Assembly: GCF_041435215.1 (NCBI RefSeq)
Contig: NZ_CP108394.1
Coordinates: 10,354,001 to 10,418,000, forward strand
Length of the DNA stretch: 64,000 nucleotides
Reading direction: 5' to 3'
Source of the DNA: Streptomyces sp. NBC_01314
GTDB taxonomy: Bacteria; Actinomycetota; Actinomycetes; Streptomycetales; Streptomycetaceae
This document shows positions 7,493 to 16,546 of this stretch, one piece after another (position 1 is the first letter of the stretch; the number at the start of each line of letters is the position of its first letter). The notes under the pieces were generated by a model that saw only the letters and a list, made by a program, of their open reading frames with translations, had not been told where the DNA came from and searched no databases. The position numbers were made by a program, and so were the translations under genes.

Positions 7493-8251
7493 GTGACCGT
7501 GCAGTCCCGCACCGAGCTCGTCCCCGCGCTGCGGGACGTCCGGGCCGTCGTCCTCGACACCGACGGGGTGATCACCGACTCGGCCCGGGTGCACGCCGCC
7601 GCGTGGCGGACCGCATTCGACGCCTTCCTGCGCGCACACCCGCCCGAAGATCCCCGCGCGCGGCGCCCGTTCGACGTACGCGACGACTATCTGCGGTACG
7701 TGGACGGGAAGTCCCGCCTCGACGGCGCCGCCGCCTTCCTCGCCTCGCGCGGCCTCGACGACTCGGCGGACACGGTGCGTGCCGTGGCCGCCGACAAGGA
7801 GCGGCTGTTCACCGAGCGGCTGCGACAGCACGGCGTGGACGCGTATCCGGGGACGGTACGGCTGGTGCGTTCCCTGCGCCGGGCGGGGGTGCCCGTGGCC
7901 GCGGCGTCGGCGTCCCGGCACGCGGGTGAACTCCTCACCCGGGCCGGGGTGTTGGACCTCTTCGACGCTCTGGTCGACGGTGGCGAGGCGGCCAGGCTGG
8001 GGCTGGCGGGCAAGCCGGAGCCGGACCTCTTCCTGGAGGCGGTGCGCCGGCTCGGCGTCCCCGCCGGGCACGCCGCCGTCGTGGAGGACGCGCTGGCCGG
8101 TGTCGAGGCGGGCCGGCGCGGTGCGTTCGCCGTCGTCGTCGGTGTGGACCGGGCCGCCGGTGCGGACACCGCGGCGAGGCTGCTGCGGCACGGCGCCGAC
8201 ATCGTCGTACGAGACCTGGGAGAGCTGCTCGTGGGAGGGGTACCGCAGTGA
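7493..8251 (+). CDS. HAD-superfamily beta-phosphoglucomutase-like enzyme
   Basis: 252 aa with HAD motif I DTDGVITDS (nucleophile Asp22 and acid/base Asp24), a helical cap, motif II 'ASASRH', motif III Lys in GKPEPDLF and motif IV VEDALAGVEA. Together with the GH65 phosphorylase that starts inside its stop codon (GTGA overlap), the role is conversion of beta-glucose 1-phosphate to glucose 6-phosphate. GTG 7493 is chosen because AAGGAG lies 7 nt upstream; an ATG at 7475 has no such site. Confidence 0.85.
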   Translation: MTVQSRTELVPALRDVRAVVLDTDGVITDSARVHAAAWRTAFDAFLRAHPPEDPRARRPFDVRDDYLRYVDGKSRLDGAAAFLASRGLDDSADTVRAVAADKERLFTERLRQHGVDAYPGTVRLVRSLRRAGVPVAAASASRHAGELLTRAGVLDLFDALVDGGEAARLGLAGKPEPDLFLEAVRRLGVPAGHAAVVEDALAGVEAGRRGAFAVVVGVDRAAGADTAARLLRHGADIVVRDLGELLVGGVPQ

Positions 8252-10644
8252 CGGCAGAGGACGCGGAGACGGCGGCAACGGGCTGGAGCTGGGAGTACGA
8301 CGGTTACGCACCCGCGGACGAGCGCCTCAGGGAATCGCTGTGCGCGCTCGGCAACGGCTACTTCGCGACTCGCGGCGCGCTGCCCGAATGCGTCGCCGAC
8401 GACGTGCACTACCCGGGTACCTACGCGGCCGGCTGCTACAACCGGCTCACCTCGGACGTCGCGGGGCACCGGGTCGAGAACGAGGACATGGTCAACCTGC
8501 CGAACTGGCTGCCGCTGCGCTTCCGCCCGGCCGGCGGGGAGTGGATCACGCCGGACACCGCGACGGTGCTCGACCACCGTCAGGTGCTGCACCTGTCCTC
8601 CGGGCTGCTGGAGCGCCGGACGCGGTACGCGCTCGGGGAAGGGCAGGCGCTGTTCGTGCGGCAGCAGCGGCTCGTGCACATGGGGGACCCTCATCTGGCG
8701 GCCCTGCGCACCGAGTTCACCGCCGAGGGCTTCGCCGGCGAGCTGGAGGTCGAGGCCGCGCTCGACGGCGGCGTCACCAACGCCGGGGTCGCGCGCTACC
8801 GCGACCTGGACGGCCGTCACCTGACCCACGTGCACACCGGCAGCGCCGGGCCCGACACGGTGTGGCTGCGCTGCCGGACCCGTACCTCGGACATCCGGAT
8901 CGGCATGGCGGCCCGCCTGACCACCGTCTCGCCGGTCTCGGACCCGCCCGACGCGACACGTGCCGTCCAGCGGGTGCTCCTGCACCTCACCCCGGGCCGC
9001 ACAATCGCCGTCGACAAGACCGTTGCCCTGCACACCTCACGCGACCCCGCGATCAGCGACCCGCTGGCGGCAGCCGTCTCCCGGGTGGGCGCGGCCCCCG
9101 GCTTCGAAGAACTCCTGGAAGGCCACCTCACGGCCTGGGACCAACTGTGGCGCCGAGCCGACCTCGAAGTCCCCGGGGAGCCGGGCCGCATCCTGCGGCT
9201 GCACCTCTTCCACGTCCTGCAGACCCTCTCCCCGCACACCGCCGACCTGGACGTGGGCGTGCCGGCCAGGGGACTGCACGGCGAGGCGTACCGGGGACAC
9301 GTCTTCTGGGACGAGCTGTTCGTGCTGCCGTACCTCAACCTGCACTTCCCCGAGGTGTCCCGCGCGCTGCTCACCTACCGCCACCGGCGCCTGGACGCGG
9401 CCCTCGCCGCGGCGCGGGCGGCCGGCCGGCGCGGCGCCATGTATCCGTGGCAGAGCGGCAGCGACGGCCGGGAGGAGACACAGGAACTGCACCTCAACCC
9501 GCGCTCGGGGCGCTGGCTGCCGGACCGCTCGCGGCTCCAGCACCACGTCGGCTCGGCGATCGCCTACAACGTGTGGCAGTACTGCGAGGCGAGCGGCGAC
9601 ACCGAGTTCCTGCACACCAAGGGCGCCGAGATGCTGCTGCAGATCGCCCGCTTCTGGGCGGACTCGGCCGTGTACGACGAAGGCCTCGGACGGCACCGCA
9701 TCCGCGGCGTGGTCGGCCCCGACGAGTACCACGACGCCTACCCCGACGCGTCCGAACCCGGCCTCGACGACAACGCCTACACCAACGTCACCGCCGCCTG
9801 GGTGCTCACCCGCACACTGGAGGTACTGCGGGGCCTGCCCGAACCCCGCCGCCGCGAACTCCTGGAGCGCACCGGCCTGGACGGCGGCGAACTCGAACAG
9901 TGGGAGGACATCTCCCGCACCCTCCACGTGCCCTTCCACGACGGGGTGATCAGCCAGTTCGAGGGCTACGGCGACCTCGCCGAACTCGACTGGGAGGGTT
10001 ACCGGAAGCAGTACGACGACATCCGGCGCCTGGATCGGATCCTGGAGGCGGAGGGCGACACCGTTAACCGCTACCGGGCGTCCAAGCAGGCCGACGTGCT
10101 GATGCTCGGTTACCTCTTCGCGCCGGCCGAACTCCGGGCGCTTTTCGGCCGCTTGGGGTACCGGCTCGACGAGGACACCTGGCGGCGCACCGTCGACCAC
10201 TACCTGGACCGGACCAGCCACGGCTCGACGCTGAGCGGTCTGGTCCACGGCTGGGTCCTGGCCCGGGCCCGGCGCGCCGAGGCATGGACGTTCTGCCAGG
10301 AGGCCCTGCGCGGCGACATCGCCGACCTGCAAGGCGGCACCACGGGTGAGGGCATCCATCTGGGCGCCATGGCGGGCACCCTCGATCTGGTCCAACGCGG
10401 ACTGACCGGACTGGAGACCCGCGGCGGGGCCCTGTGGCTCGCCCCTGTGCCGCTGCCGGAACTGTCCTCGTACGGGTTCGCCATCCGCTACCACGGCCAC
10501 TGGGGAGTGCGGCTGCGGCTGGAACGGGAGCGGCTGGAGATCGCGGTGCCGTCGTCCGACCGTGACCCGATCGACGTCCGGCTGCCGGACCGCGCGGTGT
10601 CCGTCCAGCCGGGGGAGACGTGCCGACTGGTGCTTCCGGACTGA
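8248..10644 (+). CDS. GH65 disaccharide phosphorylase (trehalose/maltose/kojibiose type)
   Basis: 798 aa with the GH65 layout: N-terminal beta-sandwich (to about 270), linker, (alpha/alpha)6 barrel (about 310-690) and C-terminal beta domain. The general acid is Glu493 in VVGPDEYHDA. The phosphate-binding loop is HGSTLS. Members split an alpha-glucosyl disaccharide with inorganic phosphate, giving beta-glucose 1-phosphate and glucose without ATP. The exact sugar cannot be read from sequence; trehalose is the most likely in a Streptomyces. The neighbouring beta-phosphoglucomutase feeds the product into glycolysis, which saves ATP under hypoxia. Confidence 0.88.
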   Translation: MTAEDAETAATGWSWEYDGYAPADERLRESLCALGNGYFATRGALPECVADDVHYPGTYAAGCYNRLTSDVAGHRVENEDMVNLPNWLPLRFRPAGGEWITPDTATVLDHRQVLHLSSGLLERRTRYALGEGQALFVRQQRLVHMGDPHLAALRTEFTAEGFAGELEVEAALDGGVTNAGVARYRDLDGRHLTHVHTGSAGPDTVWLRCRTRTSDIRIGMAARLTTVSPVSDPPDATRAVQRVLLHLTPGRTIAVDKTVALHTSRDPAISDPLAAAVSRVGAAPGFEELLEGHLTAWDQLWRRADLEVPGEPGRILRLHLFHVLQTLSPHTADLDVGVPARGLHGEAYRGHVFWDELFVLPYLNLHFPEVSRALLTYRHRRLDAALAAARAAGRRGAMYPWQSGSDGREETQELHLNPRSGRWLPDRSRLQHHVGSAIAYNVWQYCEASGDTEFLHTKGAEMLLQIARFWADSAVYDEGLGRHRIRGVVGPDEYHDAYPDASEPGLDDNAYTNVTAAWVLTRTLEVLRGLPEPRRRELLERTGLDGGELEQWEDISRTLHVPFHDGVISQFEGYGDLAELDWEGYRKQYDDIRRLDRILEAEGDTVNRYRASKQADVLMLGYLFAPAELRALFGRLGYRLDEDTWRRTVDHYLDRTSHGSTLSGLVHGWVLARARRAEAWTFCQEALRGDIADLQGGTTGEGIHLGAMAGTLDLVQRGLTGLETRGGALWLAPVPLPELSSYGFAIRYHGHWGVRLRLERERLEIAVPSSDRDPIDVRLPDRAVSVQPGETCRLVLPD

Positions 10645-10653
10645 CCCTCACCC

Positions 10654-11496
10654 TCACGCCGGGACAACGGCGAGCGGGCACCTGGTGTGCCGCGCGACGG
10701 TGTACGCGACGCGGCCGATCCCGCCGCCGATCCCACGCCCCACCACCAACAGCGCGGCGTTGCCCGACGTCCGGACGAGGGCTCGGGCGGGGTCGAAGAG
10801 GACGACGTCCTCCAGAACGCGCACATGCGGGTACTTGTCGCGCCAGGGCCGCAACGCCTCGGCCAGCAGCGCCATTTCCTGCTCCGCGCGGGCGGCGTGG
10901 GCCGCCGGTGCCGAGGGCGAATACGGTGACGGTCCGGTCTCGGCGGCGGGAGGCGGCCCGGCGTGCAGTACGTGCAGCCGCAGTCCGCGTCGGCGTGCTG
11001 TGTCGAAGGCGAAGCCGATGGCGCCGTCGGCCGGGTCGCGGGCGTCGACGGCCAGCGTCACCTTGTCGGGCCGGTGTCCCAGACCAGTACCGGCGAGTCC
11101 GCTCGGTACGAGCACGACCGGGCAGGCCGCGGCCCCGGCGACGGCCAGCGCCGCTGAACCCAGCGACAGGCCGGCCCAGCCCCCTTCGCCCCGCACACCC
11201 AGGACGATCATCTCCGCGTCCCCGCCCTGGAAGAGCAGCGCCCGCACCGCCGCCCCCGCGAGCCGTAAGCTCTTGACGCGCAACGCCGGGTGACAGGCCG
11301 CGAGTTCGGCCGCCACGCGCGGGGCCACGGCCTCCGGGCGGTACGGCCACAGCTCCGGGGCGTCCAGACTGTCCAAGGGCGTCACGTGGACCACCCTCAG
11401 CGGCAGACCGCGCCACAGTGCCTCGTGCGCCGCCCAGTCGGCCGCGAGACGACTGTGCGCCGACCGGTCGACACCGGCCACGACCACTCGCTCCAT
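10654..11496 (-). CDS. Tandem universal stress protein 2
   Basis: 280 aa, two Usp domains. Domain 1 carries GVRGEGGWAGLSLGS, a complete G-2X-G-9X-GS motif. Domain 2 has VVGRGIGGGIGRVAYTVARH and a C-terminal CPLAVVP strand. The ATG at 11496 has a near-perfect GGGAGGTGA ribosome site. It is convergent with the GH65 gene and divergent from the next Usp, sharing the box pair at 11615-11648. Confidence 0.9.
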   Translation of the reverse strand: MERVVVAGVDRSAHSRLAADWAAHEALWRGLPLRVVHVTPLDSLDAPELWPYRPEAVAPRVAAELAACHPALRVKSLRLAGAAVRALLFQGGDAEMIVLGVRGEGGWAGLSLGSAALAVAGAAACPVVLVPSGLAGTGLGHRPDKVTLAVDARDPADGAIGFAFDTARRRGLRLHVLHAGPPPAAETGPSPYSPSAPAAHAARAEQEMALLAEALRPWRDKYPHVRVLEDVVLFDPARALVRTSGNAALLVVGRGIGGGIGRVAYTVARHTRCPLAVVPA

Positions 11497-11614
11497 GACG
11501 GATCACCTCCCGGGGGCGTGGACCGTCGACGCGTCGTGAGCACGGTGGCCCCGAGCGCGCGGGAGGGTCTCTCTCCCCTTCTCACCGTGGCGCGGCGTTG
11601 CCGCCCCTGGGCAT

Positions 11615-11648
11615 GGGCCGAACGGACCTCGGTGGGGACCTGGCGGCC
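11615..11648. promoter_or_regulatory. DevR-like box pair between divergent Usp genes
   Basis: GGGCCGAACGGACC (11615-11628) and GGGACCTGGCGGCC (11635-11648) are offset by 20 bp. They lie 70-90 bp before the rightward Usp start and about 120 bp before the leftward one, so one pair may serve both. Confidence 0.6.
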
Positions 11649-11717
11649 TCTCCCCGCGCGGGTGCCACGGCGCGACGCTGGTACTGCGGAGCGGATCGAG
11701 CACTGGAGGTGCGCGTC

Positions 11718-12620
11718 ATGTTGTCGCCTGTTGTCGTGGGGGTCGACGGATCGGCCGAGAGCCTGGCCGCCGCCGTGTGGGCCGCCCACGAGGCCGCGCG
11801 CCGCGAGCGACCGCTGCGCCTGGTGCACGCCTCGAACTGGCACCCCCGCCAGGGGGAAGGCGAGTCGGCGAACGCCGCGCAGAGGCATCTGGCGCGCCGC
11901 GTTCTGCGGCAGGCGGAGAAGCATGTCCGCGCCACGTGCCCCGATGTCCGCCTCTACGACGAGCAGGTCGAGGGCCCCGCGACTGCGGCCATGCTGGCGG
12001 CCGGGGAAGGAGCAGACCTGCTGGTGCTGGGATCACGCGGACTCAGCGCCCTCACCGGCCTCCTCGTCGGATCGGTCTCCCTCGGCGTGGTCGCCAGGGC
12101 CACGCGTCCCGTCGTCCTCGTAGGGGCCGGCGAGGAATCTACGGACGAACACCTTTCCGCGCACGACGGGGCCGCGTCCACGCGTACCGCCCACCGGGAC
12201 GTGGTGCTCGGCGTCGATGTCGGGGACTCGTGCGACGACGTCATCGAGTTCGCCTTCCGGGCGGCACAACTGCGCCACGCCCGGCTGAGGGCCGTCCACG
12301 CCTGGCACGCCCCCTCCGCGCTCGGCCTCGGACCCGGAGAGGTCGGACTCGTCGGAGATCCCCAACAGGCCGACGAGTGGCTGGGCTTCCTGTCCGCCCT
12401 GCTTCAGCCGTGGCGCGACAAGTATCCCGACGTGGAGGTCCTGGAGCAGGTCGTCGAGGGCAGGGCGACGGACGCGCTTGTCGGGGCCGCGTCCGGAGCG
12501 AGCCTCCTCGTCGTCGGGCACCGGCTGACCGAGCGGCTGGTGGGCCCGCGCACCGGACCCGTCACCCACGAGGTGATCCACCACGTCGGCTGCCCGGTGG
12601 CCGTCGTACCCCACACATGA
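11718..12620 (+). CDS. Tandem universal stress protein 3
   Basis: 300 aa. Domain 1 has GSRGLSALTGLLVGS (ATP signature). Domain 2 ends in VVGHRLTERLVGPRTGPVTH and CPVAVVPH. Both halves start with a VVVGVDGS- or VVLGVDVG-type strand. GGAGGTG lies 7-8 nt before the ATG at 11718. It is about as similar to the next gene as tandem duplicates usually are (shared LLQPWRDKYP and EFAFRAA). Confidence 0.9.
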   Translation: MLSPVVVGVDGSAESLAAAVWAAHEAARRERPLRLVHASNWHPRQGEGESANAAQRHLARRVLRQAEKHVRATCPDVRLYDEQVEGPATAAMLAAGEGADLLVLGSRGLSALTGLLVGSVSLGVVARATRPVVLVGAGEESTDEHLSAHDGAASTRTAHRDVVLGVDVGDSCDDVIEFAFRAAQLRHARLRAVHAWHAPSALGLGPGEVGLVGDPQQADEWLGFLSALLQPWRDKYPDVEVLEQVVEGRATDALVGAASGASLLVVGHRLTERLVGPRTGPVTHEVIHHVGCPVAVVPHT

Positions 12621-12627
12621 CACCGAG

Positions 12628-12649
12628 CCGTGCGGTACGTGCCGCACGG
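12628..12649 (+). terminator. Hairpin between Usp 3 and Usp 4
   Basis: A perfect 8-bp stem (CCGTGCGG and CCGCACGG) with a 6-nt loop sits 8 nt after the Usp 3 stop and may partly end that transcript. Confidence 0.5.
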
Positions 12650-12698
12650 ACATCGCCGAGACCAGCGAGAGCACACGGCAACGAGAGAGGTGACGGTC

Positions 12699-13595
12699 AT
12701 GACGAGGCCGGTTGTGGCCGGCCTGGACGGTTCGCGCGAGAGCATCGCCGCGGCCGACTGGGCGGCCAGGGAAGCCCTGCGCCGAGGACTCCCGCTCCGT
12801 CTGGTGCACGCCTGGGAGGGCCTGCCGGACGAGGGGACCGAGGCGGCCCTGCCCGAACTGCGGGCACCGCAGTACCACGCACGCCGTGTGCTGCGCACCG
12901 CGCTTGAACAACTGAACGAGCGGTACCCGCAGCTGTACATCGCCGCCGAACAGGTGCGCAGGCAGCCCGGCCCCGCACTGCTCGCCGAGGCGGAGAACGC
13001 CGAACTCCTGGTCATCGGGAGCCAGGGGCCCAGCGGCGTCGGCGGATTCTTCTCGGGCTCCGTCGCGCTGGCCACGGTGGCCCATGTCCAGCAACCCGTC
13101 GTCCTCGTACGGGCCGGCTTCACCGCCGCGGACGAGCACCTGCCGGACTCCTCCGGAAAGCCGTCCGTCCGTGAGCCGCACCGCGATGTCGCGGTCGCCG
13201 TCGACACCGGCGGATCGTGCGACGAGGTACTGGAGTTCGCGTTCCGCGCCGCCGATCTGCGCGACGCACCGCTGCGGGCCGTGCACGCCTGGCACGTACC
13301 GCTCGGCCACGGCATTCCTGGGGACGAGGAACATGCCCGCCTGAGGGGTGCGGCGGAACAGGAACTCACGGCGCTCCTACAGCCGTGGCGGGACAAGTAC
13401 CCCTCCGTCCTCGTCCGGGAAGCGCTCTACGAGGGACGCCCGGCCCATGTCCTCGTGCGGGCCGCGAACGGGGCGGGCCTGCTGGTGGTGGGCCGCCGCA
13501 GGCGTCGTGCCGCGGTCGGTTCGCACACCGGCCCGGTCGCCCACGCGCTGATCCACCACGTCGACCGCCCGGTCGTCCTGGTTCCGCACGACTGA
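12699..13595 (+). CDS. Tandem universal stress protein 4
   Basis: 298 aa with two Usp domains: GSQGPSGVGGFFSGS in domain 1 is the ATP signature, while domain 2 has the degenerate VVGRRRRRAAVGSHTGPVAH. The ATG at 12699 follows GAGAGGTGA. No DevR-like box lies in the short gap upstream, so it is probably read through from Usp 3. A strong terminator follows. Confidence 0.9.
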   Translation: MTRPVVAGLDGSRESIAAADWAAREALRRGLPLRLVHAWEGLPDEGTEAALPELRAPQYHARRVLRTALEQLNERYPQLYIAAEQVRRQPGPALLAEAENAELLVIGSQGPSGVGGFFSGSVALATVAHVQQPVVLVRAGFTAADEHLPDSSGKPSVREPHRDVAVAVDTGGSCDEVLEFAFRAADLRDAPLRAVHAWHVPLGHGIPGDEEHARLRGAAEQELTALLQPWRDKYPSVLVREALYEGRPAHVLVRAANGAGLLVVGRRRRRAAVGSHTGPVAHALIHHVDRPVVLVPHD

Positions 13596-13608
13596 CGCCA
13601 CGACCCCC

Positions 13609-13653
13609 GGGCCGGGTGGCCCCCGCCTGCGGCCGGCGAGGGCCACCCGGCCC
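13609..13653 (+). terminator. Strong terminator after Usp 4
   Basis: A perfect 14-bp GC stem (GGGCCGGGTGGCCC and complement) with a 17-nt loop, 14 nt after the stop codon. Confidence 0.8.
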
Positions 13654-13719
13654 CGGTGGGGGACCTGCGGCCCATGCTCCGTACCGGAGAAGAGGACAAC
13701 CATCATGGATGCAGGGTTC

Positions 13720-13752
13720 TGTGAATTCAGGATTCCGTGTACTGTCGGTGTG
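13720..13752 (+). promoter_or_regulatory. ArsR-type operator and leaderless promoter (copy 1)
   Basis: The near-palindrome CTGTGAATTCAGGA (13720-13733) is followed by a -10 hexamer TACTGT (13740-13745), 7 nt before the GTG start at 13753. The same arrangement exists before the second arsR copy, which points to self-repression and a leaderless mRNA. The palindrome lies where RNA polymerase would sit between -35 and -10. Confidence 0.6.
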
Positions 13753-14088
13753 GTGCTGACTCTCGCTGCTGACATCGAGGTGCTGGCGCGGTTCGGTCGC
13801 GCCCTCGCCGATCCGATCCGCTGCCGGATCCTCCTCGCCCTGCGCGAGGCCCCGGCCCACCCCGCCGACCTCGCCGACACCCTGGAGATCTCCCGCACGC
13901 GGCTGTCGAACCACCTGGCGTGCCTGCGCGACTGCGGCCTGGTCGTTGCGGTACCGGTCGGCCGTCGCACCCGCTACGAGTTGGCCGACGAACGCCTCGG
14001 ACACGCACTGGACGACCTGCGCACCGCCGTGGTCGCGGTCGAGGCCGACAAGACCTGTGTGGACGCGGACGAGAAGGGCTGCTGCTGA
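13753..14088 (+). CDS. ArsR/SmtB-family metal-responsive repressor (copy 1)
   Basis: 111 aa winged-helix protein: ALADPIRCRILLALREAP, recognition helix SRTRLSNHLACLRDCGLV, wing RRTRYELADE, and a C-terminal Cys-rich end (KTCVDADEKGCC). Cys in the recognition region (RC, ACLRDC) and the CC tail resemble CmtR/CadC-like sensors of Cd, Pb or Zn. The GTG start is chosen by alignment with the second copy (MLTLA-DI-VL) and the leaderless promoter. An ATG at 13705 with AGAGGA upstream would add 16 residues but would place the operator inside the gene. Stop and start of the CDF gene overlap (TGATG). Confidence 0.82.
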   Translation: MLTLAADIEVLARFGRALADPIRCRILLALREAPAHPADLADTLEISRTRLSNHLACLRDCGLVVAVPVGRRTRYELADERLGHALDDLRTAVVAVEADKTCVDADEKGCC

Positions 14089-14810
14089 TGACCGCCGAGA
14101 TACCCATCGGCATGGCCCCGGCCCCGGCCCGCCGTGACGTCCTCGCCAAACGGATACGACTACTGGTCGCCGCCACCATCACCTACAACGTCATCGAGGC
14201 CATCGTCGCGATCACCGCCGGGACGATCGCCTCCTCCACCGCGCTGATCGGCTTCGGCCTGGACTCGGTCATCGAGGTCTCCTCCGCCACCGCGGTCGCC
14301 TGGCAATTCTCGGCCCGCGACCACGCGGTACGCGAGGCGCGGGAGAAGGCTACGCTGAGGATCATCGCGGTGTCGTTCCTCGCGCTCGCCGCGTACGTCA
14401 CCTTCGACGCCGTCCGCGCGCTGACCGGCGCCGGCGAGGCTGAACGGTCCATCCCCGGCATCGTCATCGCCGCTCTCTCGCTCGCGGTGATGCCGTTCCT
14501 GTCCGCCGCGCAGCGTGAGGCCGGCCGCGAACTCGGCTCCGCCAGCGCGGTCGCCGACTCCAAGCAGACCCTGCTGTGCACGTACCTCTCCGCCGTCCTC
14601 CTGGTCGGCCTGGTCCTCAACGCCACCCTCGGCTGGTCCTGGGCCGACCCTGTCGCCGCCCTGGTCATCGCCGCCATCGCCGTCAAGGAAGGCCGCGAAG
14701 CCTGGCAGGGCAAGGGCTGCTGCGCGACACCTGTTGCCGCGGCGGTCCCCTCCGCCGGCACCGAGACGGACGCGTGCGGCTGCCGCCCCGGCTGCGACTG
14801 CGACGGCTGA
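14088..14810 (+). CDS. CDF-type cation efflux protein with Cys-rich tail (copy 1)
   Basis: 240 aa with about six transmembrane helices of the cation diffusion facilitator fold. [17 protein letters not shown] holds the metal-site Asp in TM2, and [14 protein letters not shown] holds the TM5 Asp. The usual CDF cytosolic domain is replaced by a short Cys-rich tail (KGCCATPVAA, ACGCRPGCDCDG), suggesting soft-metal binding. It forms an operon with the ArsR gene. A near copy lies inverted at 59463-60176. Confidence 0.85.
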   Translation: MTAEIPIGMAPAPARRDVLAKRIRLLVAATITYNVIEAIVAITAGTIASSTALIGFGLDSVIEVSSATAVAWQFSARDHAVREAREKATLRIIAVSFLALAAYVTFDAVRALTGAGEAERSIPGIVIAALSLAVMPFLSAAQREAGRELGSASAVADSKQTLLCTYLSAVLLVGLVLNATLGWSWADPVAALVIAAIAVKEGREAWQGKGCCATPVAAAVPSAGTETDACGCRPGCDCDG

Positions 14811-14826
14811 ACCGGCACCTGCGCAC

Positions 14827-14862
14827 GCAGAGGACCCCGGCCACGTGGCCGGGGTCCTCTGC
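14827..14862 (+). terminator. Perfect 36-bp inverted repeat
   Basis: 18-bp arms without a spacer (GCAGAGGACCCCGGCCAC and its complement) form a very strong hairpin 17 nt after the CDF stop. Confidence 0.85.
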
Positions 14863-14910
14863 TGTCCAAGATCATTCCTTAGCGGCCAGGCTGCTCGGAC
14901 CTCCCGGACC

Positions 14911-14944
14911 GGGACCTTCGGCATCTCTACGGGCCGTGTGGCCG
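14911..14944. promoter_or_regulatory. DevR-like box pair before the arginine deiminase operon
   Basis: GGGACCTTCGGCAT (14911-14924) and GGGCCGTGTGGCCG (14931-14944), offset 20 bp, end 79 bp before the antiporter ATG. Confidence 0.6.
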
Positions 14945-15023
14945 CTGCCCCTGACCCGGCGTGGCGCAGAAGCATTGCTGGCGGATCGCACCCTCCGTAC
15001 CGAACCGCACAAGGAGCACAACC

Positions 15024-16514
15024 ATGCCCAGGACCACAACGAGTGGGGAGCGAGCGGCGCCCAAGGCCACTCTCGGTCTGCCCGCCGCGTCCTCGCTCGT
15101 GATCGGCACCATCATCGGGACAGGAATCTTCGCCCTTCCGTCGGCCCTCGCCCCGTACGGGCCCGTCTCCCTGGTCGCCTTCGTCGTCGTGACATTCGGC
15201 GCGCTGGCGCTCGCGTTGACCTTCGGGGCGCTGTCGAAGCGGGTGCCGACGAGCGGCGGGCCGTACGTCTACGCCCGGGAGGCGTTCGGCGAGTTCGCCG
15301 GATTCCTCAACGCGTGGTCGTACTGGATCACCGCGTGGGCCGGCAACGCGGCGATCGCCGTGGCCTGGGTCGGCTACGTCGAGGTGTTCGTCAACACGGG
15401 CCACAAGACGTGGATCTCCATGACCATCGCCCTCGGCGGGCTCTGGACAGCCGCCGCGATCAACCTCACCGGCGTCCGCAACATGGGCGCGTTCCAGGTG
15501 ATCACCACGGTGCTGAAGTTCGTGCCGCTCGTCTTCATGGCCACCATCGGGCTGCTGTTCATCGACCCGGACAACTTCGGCGCCTTCAACTCCAGTGGCC
15601 AGTCGGCGCTGGGCGCCATCTCGGCCGCGGCCGCCATCGCGCTGTTCAGCTACCTCGGCCTGGAGGCCGCCTCGGTGGTCGCCGGCCGGGTGCGCGATCC
15701 GGAGCGCAACGTGCCGCGTGCCACCGTCTACGGCACGCTCCTGTGCGCCGTCATCTACATCCTGGGCACCCTCGCGGTGTTCGGGACCGTCTCGCACGGG
15801 GCGCTGGGCGACACCGTCGCGCCGTTCACCGACGCCGCGAACAACATCGTCGGCGGCAGCTGGGCAGGAGACGTCGTGGCCGTTGCCGCGATCATCTCGG
15901 GCATCGGCGCCCTCAACGGCTGGACCATGCTGTGCGCCGAGATGCCGTACGCCGCCGCTCGCGACGGGCTCTTCCCCGACGCCTTCGCCAAACTGCGGGG
16001 GAAGAGCGGAGTCCCGTCCTTCGGCATCATCGCCTCCACCGTGCTGGCTTCTCTGATCACCGTGTTCAGCTACACGCGCTTCGAGGACGTCTTCACGAAG
16101 ATCGTGCTGCTGAGCGTGTTCACCGCGGTGATCCCCTACCTGTTCTCCGCCGCCGCCCAGCTGTACTGGCTGCTGGTGCGCGGCCGGGAGAGCCTCAGCC
16201 GACGGCGCCTGGCCCGCGATGTCACCGTCGCCGCTCTGGCGCTGGCCTTCTCCTACTGGTCGATCCAGGGCAGCGGCTACCAGACCGTCTACTACGGGCT
16301 GTTCGTGCTGCTGCTCGGCGTGCCGGTCTACGTCTGGCTGAAGCGGGGCCAGGGCGAGTACGGCGACGCGAGCACGGTGGTCCACGCCGCGGGTGCCCCG
16401 CTTGAGGAGCGCGCCCCCGAGACGCCGGTGCCGCCCAAGCGGCTGACGCGCGGACCGGGCACCAAGCGCGCCGACGGCCCGCACAAGCGCGACGCCCACC
16501 GCCACCAGGACTGA
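15024..16514 (+). CDS. APC-family amino acid antiporter, probably arginine:ornithine
   Basis: 496 aa integral membrane protein with about 12 helices. The APC substrate loop of TM1 is [14 protein letters not shown], and TM6 is [26 protein letters not shown]. The C-terminus is a hydrophilic tail rich in Lys, Arg and His. It is the first gene of the arginine deiminase operon, so exchange of external arginine for ornithine (ArcD function) is the likely role, which is a context inference. AAGGAG lies 7 nt before ATG 15024. Confidence 0.85.
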   Translation: MPRTTTSGERAAPKATLGLPAASSLVIGTIIGTGIFALPSALAPYGPVSLVAFVVVTFGALALALTFGALSKRVPTSGGPYVYAREAFGEFAGFLNAWSYWITAWAGNAAIAVAWVGYVEVFVNTGHKTWISMTIALGGLWTAAAINLTGVRNMGAFQVITTVLKFVPLVFMATIGLLFIDPDNFGAFNSSGQSALGAISAAAAIALFSYLGLEAASVVAGRVRDPERNVPRATVYGTLLCAVIYILGTLAVFGTVSHGALGDTVAPFTDAANNIVGGSWAGDVVAVAAIISGIGALNGWTMLCAEMPYAAARDGLFPDAFAKLRGKSGVPSFGIIASTVLASLITVFSYTRFEDVFTKIVLLSVFTAVIPYLFSAAAQLYWLLVRGRESLSRRRLARDVTVAALALAFSYWSIQGSGYQTVYYGLFVLLLGVPVYVWLKRGQGEYGDASTVVHAAGAPLEERAPETPVPPKRLTRGPGTKRADGPHKRDAHRHQD

Positions 16515-16546
16515 CACCGTCGACCTCACGCAGAGGAAGCAACGCC